DNA of 11,201 nucleotides, taken from the NCBI GenBank assembly GCA_964418645.1, contig CAYQME010000070.1, positions 1 to 11,201 on the forward strand, read 5' to 3'. Of the stretch, positions 6,680 through 11,201 are shown piece by piece (the first letter of the stretch is position 1; every line of letters starts with the position of its first letter). A program made the translations under genes and the position numbers. Origin of the DNA: JAADHG01 sp964418645. Lineage in GTDB: Bacteria; Bacteroidota; Bacteroidia; Flavobacteriales; Flavobacteriaceae. Below the pieces are notes generated by a model. The model had not been told where the DNA came from and searched no databases. It saw only the letters and a list, made by a program, of their open reading frames with translations.

Positions 6680-9439
6680 ATGACAAGTTTTATCCATGAT
6701 GTTCTAATAAACTTAAAAAGTAAGTTTGTTGATATCTCTCAAATTACTTTTGTTCTTCCCAGTAAACGAGCAGGAACATTTTTAAAACATGAATTATCCA
6801 ACATCACTTCTCAAACAATTTTCGCTCCTACTATTTTAAGTATCGAAGAATTTGTAGAAGAACTATCACACCTTAAACAACTTGCAAATACAGAGCTTCT
6901 TTTCGAGTTTTATGAAGTATATCTTCAACTTACCCCAAAAGAAAGTTTAGATTCTTTTGATACATTTTCAAAATGGGCGCAAACACTCTTACAAGATTTT
7001 AACGAAATAGATCGTTATTTAATTTCCTCAAAGACTATTTTTAATTATTTAAGCGCCATACAGGATATTAATCATTGGTCGCTAGAAAAAAATCAAACGC
7101 AATTAGTACAAAACTATTTGTCTTTTTGGAATTCCTTAAACACATATTATGAAAGCCTTTCAACTAATCTAATTAATAAAGGATTAGGTTATCAAGGCTT
7201 AATTTATAAAGAAGCTGTTGGTAATTTAGAGAGTTATATTCAATTTAATAACTCAAAGCAACATATTTTCCTTGGTTTTAATGCTTTAAACTCTGCCGAG
7301 TCTACTATTATTCAAGAGCTACTTCACAATGATATTGCTCTTATTTATTGGGATACCGATAAAGCTTTTATAAAGAATTCTTACCATGATGCTGGGTTTT
7401 TTATTAGAGATTATAAAAATTCCTGGAAGTATTTTAAAAACGCGCCTTTTAAATGGATACAGAATAATTATTCCGAAGAAAAGCATATTTCCATTATTGG
7501 AATTCCAAAAAATGTTGGTCAAGCAAAATATATTGGCGAACTACTTTTAACCCTAAAAACCGAAAATGGTCACTTAAATAATACAGCTGTCGTTCTGGGA
7601 GACGAGAACTTATTAATTCCAGTATTAAATTCAATCCCAAATAATATAGAGGCTCTAAATATAACAATGGGTTTTCCATTACAATCAATTCCTCTGGCAT
7701 CATTGTTTGATCAATTATTTGTGTTACAAAAAGACAACAACCCTTCATTTTATTATAAAAATGTTATTGCAGTTCTAACCCATCAATTCATCAGACCCTT
7801 ATTTATAAATAAAGATTGTGATTTAGCCGAAGGAATTATTGAAAAAATTCATGTTAATAATCTCGCGTTTTTAACAGCAGCTAATCTTATAAAATTGGAG
7901 CCTAAAAAAGAAATCCTAATTACATTGTTGTTTAGTAACTGGGAAAATAATCCAAACATCGCACTACAAAATTGTTTGTCCCTTATTTTAAAAGTTAAGG
8001 CATCTTTACAAGAGAATAAAAGCAAAAACCTTTTAGCTCTAGAATATTTATATAAGTTTAATGAGGTGTTTAATACGCTTAAAGAACTTAATTCTAAATA
8101 TAACTACATAAATACAATTGGGGTGTTATATAGCTTATATAAAGAAATATTAAGTAGTGAATCCTTAGATTTTAAAGGAGAACCTTTACAAGGTCTTCAA
8201 ATTATGGGAATGTTAGAATCCCGCGTTTTAGATTTTGAAACTGTTATTATCTCTTCGGTAAATGAAGGTATTTTGCCTTCAGGAAAAAGCAATAATTCTT
8301 TTATTCCGTTTGATGTTAAACGGGAAAATGGAATGCCAACTTATAAAGAAAAAGATGCCGTTTACACCTATCATTTTTTTAGGCTATTACAACGCGCAAA
8401 AAAGGTTTACGTTATTTACAATACTGAGCCAGATGTGTTAAATGGTGGAGAAAAAAGCAGGTTTATCACTCAGTTAGAAATAGAAGGTATTCACAGCTTA
8501 ACACAAACCATAGTTACTCCTAAAACGCCTCAAATTAAAAAGCAAATAGTAGAAATTTCTAAAACAAAAGATGTCCTCCTAAAAATACAATCCATAGCAG
8601 AAAAAGGATTGTCGCCTTCTGCTTTAACCAACTATATAAGGAATCCTATAGATTTTTATTATCAAAAAATACTTGATATTAAAGAGCTTGATAGTGTTGA
8701 AGAAACAGTAGCGGCAAACACTTTAGGAACTGTTATACATAATACGCTTGAAGATTTCTATAAACCTTTAGAAAACCAGATGCTTTCCGTGGCTTTAATA
8801 AATGAAATGAAGCATAAAATAGAAAACACAATTATGCGTCATTTTCAAGAAATTTATAAGGCTGGCGATATTACTAAAGGCAAAAACCTCATCATTTTCG
8901 AAATAGCCAAACGTTATATGTCTAACTTTTTAAAGTCTGAAATTAAAGCATTACAAAAAGGAAATACTATTAAAATACTTCAAATAGAAACAGATTTAAA
9001 TGTAAGCATAGATATTCCAGAGGTAGATTTTCCTGTCCATCTTAAAGGAAAGGTAGATCGTGTAGATGAATATAATGGGTCTATGCGAATAATAGATTAT
9101 AAAACTGGAAAGGTGGAACGACCCAAAGTCGAGATTGTTAACTGGGAAGACATTACAACAGATTATATAAAGTATAGCAAAAGTTTCCAAGTACTTATGT
9201 ATGCGTATATGCTAAATAAAAACAGCCCTTTCACGCATCCTACTGAAGCTGGTATAATCTCGTTTAAAAACTTAAATGCTGGCTTTTTAAAGTTTGCTAA
9301 AAAAGATAAAAGTGGAAATGGAGCTAAAAAAGATTCGTTAATAACTCAAGACACTCTAGATAGTTTTTATACTGAACTTAAATCATTAATTTTAGAAATC
9401 AATAATCCTGAGATGCCTTTTACTGAAAAAGAAGTTTAA
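6680..9439 (+). CDS. addB: AddB-like PD-(D/E)XK nuclease subunit
   Basis: Probable second subunit of an AddAB-type DNA-end-processing enzyme, partner of the helicase at 785-3916. The 919-residue protein begins with an AddB/RecC-like inactive helicase fold. FVLPSKRAGTFLKHEL (24-39) resembles the early AddB segment, but no GxGKT Walker A is present. The segment GLQIMGMLESRVLDFETVII (about 507-526), followed by NEGILPSGKS, resembles the AddB/RecC core. The C-terminal nuclease starts near 646 (SPSALTNYI) and shows H687 in GTVIHNTLEDFY, D793 in GKVDRVD, and D806/K808 in IDYKTG. The usual Cys before the first nuclease helix (CPF type) is replaced by NPIDFYY, and the last third has no Cys, so no iron-sulfur cluster can form. 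The ATG follows a strong terminator by 11 bases. The hydrolase gene begins one base after the stop. Function is inferred from motifs and from the addA-like gene nearby. Confidence 0.82.
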   Translation: MTSFIHDVLINLKSKFVDISQITFVLPSKRAGTFLKHELSNITSQTIFAPTILSIEEFVEELSHLKQLANTELLFEFYEVYLQLTPKESLDSFDTFSKWAQTLLQDFNEIDRYLISSKTIFNYLSAIQDINHWSLEKNQTQLVQNYLSFWNSLNTYYESLSTNLINKGLGYQGLIYKEAVGNLESYIQFNNSKQHIFLGFNALNSAESTIIQELLHNDIALIYWDTDKAFIKNSYHDAGFFIRDYKNSWKYFKNAPFKWIQNNYSEEKHISIIGIPKNVGQAKYIGELLLTLKTENGHLNNTAVVLGDENLLIPVLNSIPNNIEALNITMGFPLQSIPLASLFDQLFVLQKDNNPSFYYKNVIAVLTHQFIRPLFINKDCDLAEGIIEKIHVNNLAFLTAANLIKLEPKKEILITLLFSNWENNPNIALQNCLSLILKVKASLQENKSKNLLALEYLYKFNEVFNTLKELNSKYNYINTIGVLYSLYKEILSSESLDFKGEPLQGLQIMGMLESRVLDFETVIISSVNEGILPSGKSNNSFIPFDVKRENGMPTYKEKDAVYTYHFFRLLQRAKKVYVIYNTEPDVLNGGEKSRFITQLEIEGIHSLTQTIVTPKTPQIKKQIVEISKTKDVLLKIQSIAEKGLSPSALTNYIRNPIDFYYQKILDIKELDSVEETVAANTLGTVIHNTLEDFYKPLENQMLSVALINEMKHKIENTIMRHFQEIYKAGDITKGKNLIIFEIAKRYMSNFLKSEIKALQKGNTIKILQIETDLNVSIDIPEVDFPVHLKGKVDRVDEYNGSMRIIDYKTGKVERPKVEIVNWEDITTDYIKYSKSFQVLMYAYMLNKNSPFTHPTEAGIISFKNLNAGFLKFAKKDKSGNGAKKDSLITQDTLDSFYTELKSLILEINNPEMPFTEKEV

Positions 9440-9440
9440 G

Positions 9441-10283
9441 ATGACTATTACTAAAAATATTATCGTAGAAGGAAAGCATAATAAGCCCATTCTTGTTGAT
9501 GTGTTTTATAAAGCTGATGATTCACCTAAACCAACCGTAATTTTTTGTCATGGTTACAAAGGTTTCAAAGATTGGGGCGCGTGGAATATCATGGCAGAAA
9601 CATTTGCTAAATCTGGTTTTTGTTTTATAAAGTTCAACTTTTCACATAATGGTGGAACTGAAGAACAGCCTATTGATTTTCTTGACCTAGAAGCTTTTGG
9701 AAATAATAATTACACAAAAGAATTAGATGACTTAGTAGCTGTTATTGATTGGGTTTGCAAAAATCCTAACTTAAAAACTAACGCAGATTCTAACAATATC
9801 ACTTTACTAGGTCATAGTCGTGGTGGTGGCATAGTCTCTATTAAAGCCGAAGAAGATTCGAGGGTTAAAAACATTATAAGTTTGGCTGGTGTAAGTAATT
9901 ATAAAGCACGTTTTCCGAGTGGACATCTTTTAGAACAATGGAAACAAGAAGGTGTTATGTTTGTAGAAAACGGAAGAACAAAACAACAGATGCCTCATTA
10001 CTTTCAGTTTTATGAAGGTTTTGTAAATAATGAAGAGCGACTTACAATTAAACGAGCTGTCACAAACTTAAAAATTCCTCATTTAATAATTCATGGTGAT
10101 AATGACTCATCTGTTTTTGTTGAAGAAGCAAAAACATTACATCAATGGAATCCTAATAGCACTTTAAAAATTATTGAAGGTGCAAACCATGTATTTGGAA
10201 CAAGTCATCCTTGGGAAAAGAAATATTTATCAAATGAATTACAAGAGGTTGTAGATGTTTCTATTGCTTTTTTAAGAAATTAA
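9441..10283 (+). CDS. Alpha/beta hydrolase, substrate unknown
   Basis: Predicted cytosolic serine hydrolase of 280 residues with a complete alpha/beta-hydrolase catalytic set. The oxyanion-hole segment is FCHGYKGFKDWG (H37-G38), the nucleophile is S126 in GHSRGGG, the acid is D222 in HGDNDSSV, and the base is H250 in EGANHVFG. No signal peptide or membrane segment is visible. The long segment between about 155 and 200 probably forms the lid. It most resembles dienelactone hydrolase- or prolyl oligopeptidase-like esterases of unknown substrate, so an esterase or peptidase role is a guess. The start codon lies one base after the addB stop with no other leader, so it is likely co-transcribed and translationally coupled with addB. 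This linkage does not by itself show a role in DNA repair. Confidence 0.88.
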   Translation: MTITKNIIVEGKHNKPILVDVFYKADDSPKPTVIFCHGYKGFKDWGAWNIMAETFAKSGFCFIKFNFSHNGGTEEQPIDFLDLEAFGNNNYTKELDDLVAVIDWVCKNPNLKTNADSNNITLLGHSRGGGIVSIKAEEDSRVKNIISLAGVSNYKARFPSGHLLEQWKQEGVMFVENGRTKQQMPHYFQFYEGFVNNEERLTIKRAVTNLKIPHLIIHGDNDSSVFVEEAKTLHQWNPNSTLKIIEGANHVFGTSHPWEKKYLSNELQEVVDVSIAFLRN

Positions 10284-10314
10284 ACCGTTGGATGCATTGC
10301 CTAAATCTATTACT

Positions 10315-10322
10315 TAGGTTTG
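10315..10322 (+). promoter_or_regulatory. Candidate -7 promoter element for the methyltransferase gene
   Basis: TAGGTTTG matches the TAnnTTTG consensus exactly and lies 61 bases before the methyltransferase ATG. The nearest upstream TTG elements (10288-10290 and 10297-10299) are at spacings of 24 and 15 bases, neither ideal. The alternative is read-through from the hydrolase gene, since no convincing terminator lies in the 100-base gap. Confidence 0.3.
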
Positions 10323-10383
10323 TAGATTAACCAAAATATAGTACTTTTAAATTGATTATTAATTCCCCTTTCTTAAAACATAT

Positions 10384-11037
10384 ATGACAAATATAAAAGA
10401 ACATTGTTGTGGTGCAGACCAATTTTTTGATCTAAAGACCGCTAAAAAACAGTATAAAAGCTATTTAAAAAAGGGTCCATCCAGAGTTACCAAAAAACTC
10501 ATTGGACAATTAGAAAAAACCAATCCTGGAGAATCTCTCATTGACGTAGGTGGTGGTATTGGCGCGATACAGTGGTGGTTTTTAAATCATGGTGGGAAAC
10601 AAACCTTTGGTGTAGATGCATCTACGGGTTATACAAATTTAGCTCAAGAACATGCTGCAAAAAATAACTTTAAAGAGAGTACCCATTTTATTGTGGGAGA
10701 TTTTACCGACAAAGCTGAAGGATTACCTAAAGTAGATTATGTTACATTGGATAAAGTAATTTGTTGCTACCCCGATTTTGAAGCTATTTTAAATTTAGCT
10801 TGTGAAAAATCTATAAATACCATTTCATTGAGTTATCCTCTAGATGGCTTTATTACTGATATATTTCGAGGCTTAATGGTCTTGTTTATGAAATTGACAG
10901 GGAATTCATTTAAGCCTTATGTACATCGGGTGGCATCAGTTAGAGCGCTTTTTGTTGAAAATGGATTTGAGCTCAAAGCCAAAGAATTATCTTTTCCTTG
11001 GCACATAGAAACCTATATAAAAAAAGACTTTCAATAA
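10384..11037 (+). CDS. Class I SAM-dependent methyltransferase, substrate unknown
   Basis: Predicted cytosolic methyltransferase of 217 residues with a Rossmann fold. Motif I is LIDVGGGIG (52-60), the first acidic residue after strand 2 is D78 in FGVDAS, and VGDFTD follows near 107-112. The segment LDKVICCYPD (123-132), together with an N-terminal HCCGADQFF (7-15) and YKSYLKKGPSRVTKKLI, is as I recall typical of an uncharacterised methyltransferase family also found in Actinobacteria and Proteobacteria. Two Cys pairs (C8-C9 and C127-C128) stand out. The segment LMVLFMKLTGNSF (about 164-176) is hydrophobic but is more likely part of a substrate-binding cap than a membrane helix. The 3' end overlaps the terminator of the opposing tRNA gene. 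The substrate cannot be read from the sequence; a small molecule such as a quinone or tetrapyrrole is possible but unsupported. Confidence 0.87.
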   Translation: MTNIKEHCCGADQFFDLKTAKKQYKSYLKKGPSRVTKKLIGQLEKTNPGESLIDVGGGIGAIQWWFLNHGGKQTFGVDASTGYTNLAQEHAAKNNFKESTHFIVGDFTDKAEGLPKVDYVTLDKVICCYPDFEAILNLACEKSINTISLSYPLDGFITDIFRGLMVLFMKLTGNSFKPYVHRVASVRALFVENGFELKAKELSFPWHIETYIKKDFQ

Positions 11038-11045
11038 TTTGAAAG
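11019..11045 (-). terminator. Terminator of the tRNA-Ala transcript
   Basis: A perfect seven-base-pair hairpin, CTTTCAA (11028-11034) and TTGAAAG (11039-11045), has a four-base loop. Read on the minus strand it is followed within three bases by seven T (11019-11025), a proper rho-independent terminator for the tRNA gene that ends at 11061. On the plus strand there is no T-tract. The methyltransferase stop codon (11035-11037) sits in the loop. Confidence 0.75.
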
Positions 11046-11060
11046 CCTTATAATAACTAG

Positions 11061-11134
11061 TGGAGAAGATGGGAGTCGAACCCACGACCTCTTGACTGCC
11101 AGTCAAGCGCTCTAGCCAACTGAGCTACATCCCC
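11061..11134 (-). tRNA. tRNA-Ala, anticodon GGC
   Basis: A 74-base cloverleaf without an encoded CCA end. The D stem is GCTC/GAGC, the anticodon stem CTTGA/TCAAG, and the loop CTGGCAG with anticodon GGC (plus-strand positions 11098-11100), which reads GCC and GCU alanine codons. The T arm is GTGGG-TTCGACT-CCCAT. The acceptor stem has the G3-U70 pair that marks alanine tRNA. Position 6-67 is a U-U mismatch. A terminator follows at 11019-11045. No promoter is clear in the 67 bases upstream, so the gene may belong to a transcript that starts beyond the window. Confidence 0.95.
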
Positions 11135-11201
11135 AAATTTTATTTTAACCCACTCAACACTAGCACAGGAATAGAGCTATGAAAATCTTTTTTATAAATA
11201 A

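Noticed and set aside
7494..7748. 84-codon minus-strand frame inside the addB-like gene
   Set aside because: Antisense shadow of a well-supported gene, with no motif and no promoter.
785..10283. A defence or phage-resistance island, given two nucleases, a helicase and a methyltransferase close together
   Set aside because: The nuclease proteins match the housekeeping AddAB type, the methyltransferase lacks DNA-methylase motifs such as NPPY or DPPY, no mobile or integrase gene is present, and the interleaved genes are core metabolic and envelope genes.
10300..10328. Hairpins in the gap after the hydrolase gene (CCTAA/TTAGG and, exclusive with it, AATCTA/TAGATT)
   Set aside because: Stems of only five or six mostly A-T pairs with long loops and no T-tract; not convincing as terminator or riboswitch.
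11179..11201. Possible start of a plus-strand gene at the window edge (ATG followed by MKIFFIN)
   Set aside because: Only seven codons are visible and there is no promoter match upstream; the opposite strand reads equally well as a short hydrophobic frame ending in TAG. It cannot be decided from this window.

Overview
The window looks like a chromosomal housekeeping segment from a member of the Bacteroidota, most likely Flavobacteriaceae. The DNA is strongly AT-rich and start codons have A/T-rich leaders without Shine-Dalgarno sequences. One promoter matches the Bacteroidota pattern TTTG-N19-TAnnTTTG. The protein set also fits: an OmpA with thrombospondin type 3 repeats, and short RecB/AddA-like and AddB-like nuclease subunits. 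I see no insertion sequence, phage gene, CRISPR array or other sign of recent transfer. No clearly undescribed system is present; the most interesting signals concern how ordinary genes are arranged and regulated.

Layout. A bidirectional hairpin terminator (12-41) is followed by a Mn-type superoxide dismutase gene on the minus strand (63-671). A 113-base divergent intergenic region holds a candidate operator. The plus strand then carries a RecB/AddA-like helicase-nuclease (785-3916, TTG start), kbl (3936-5129), an outer-membrane OmpA-family protein with five calcium-binding-type repeats (5254-6615), an AddB-like nuclease (6680-9439), an alpha/beta hydrolase one base further on (9441-10283), and a class I SAM-dependent methyltransferase (10384-11037). 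A tRNA-Ala(GGC) gene on the minus strand (11061-11134) converges on the methyltransferase gene. Its terminator overlaps the 3' end of the methyltransferase reading frame. The last 67 bases hold nothing I can support.

How the genes fit together. The two nuclease proteins are probably the two subunits of one AddAB-type double-strand-break resection enzyme, although kbl and ompA lie between them. addA and kbl are 19 bases apart and probably share a transcript. ompA has its own strong promoter and a strong terminator. The addB-like start codon follows that terminator so closely that its transcription probably depends on read-through or on a cryptic promoter. addB and the hydrolase gene are probably translationally coupled. 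The other genes (oxidative-stress defence, threonine/glycine metabolism, envelope structure, a methyltransferase) have no evident functional link to the recombination genes.
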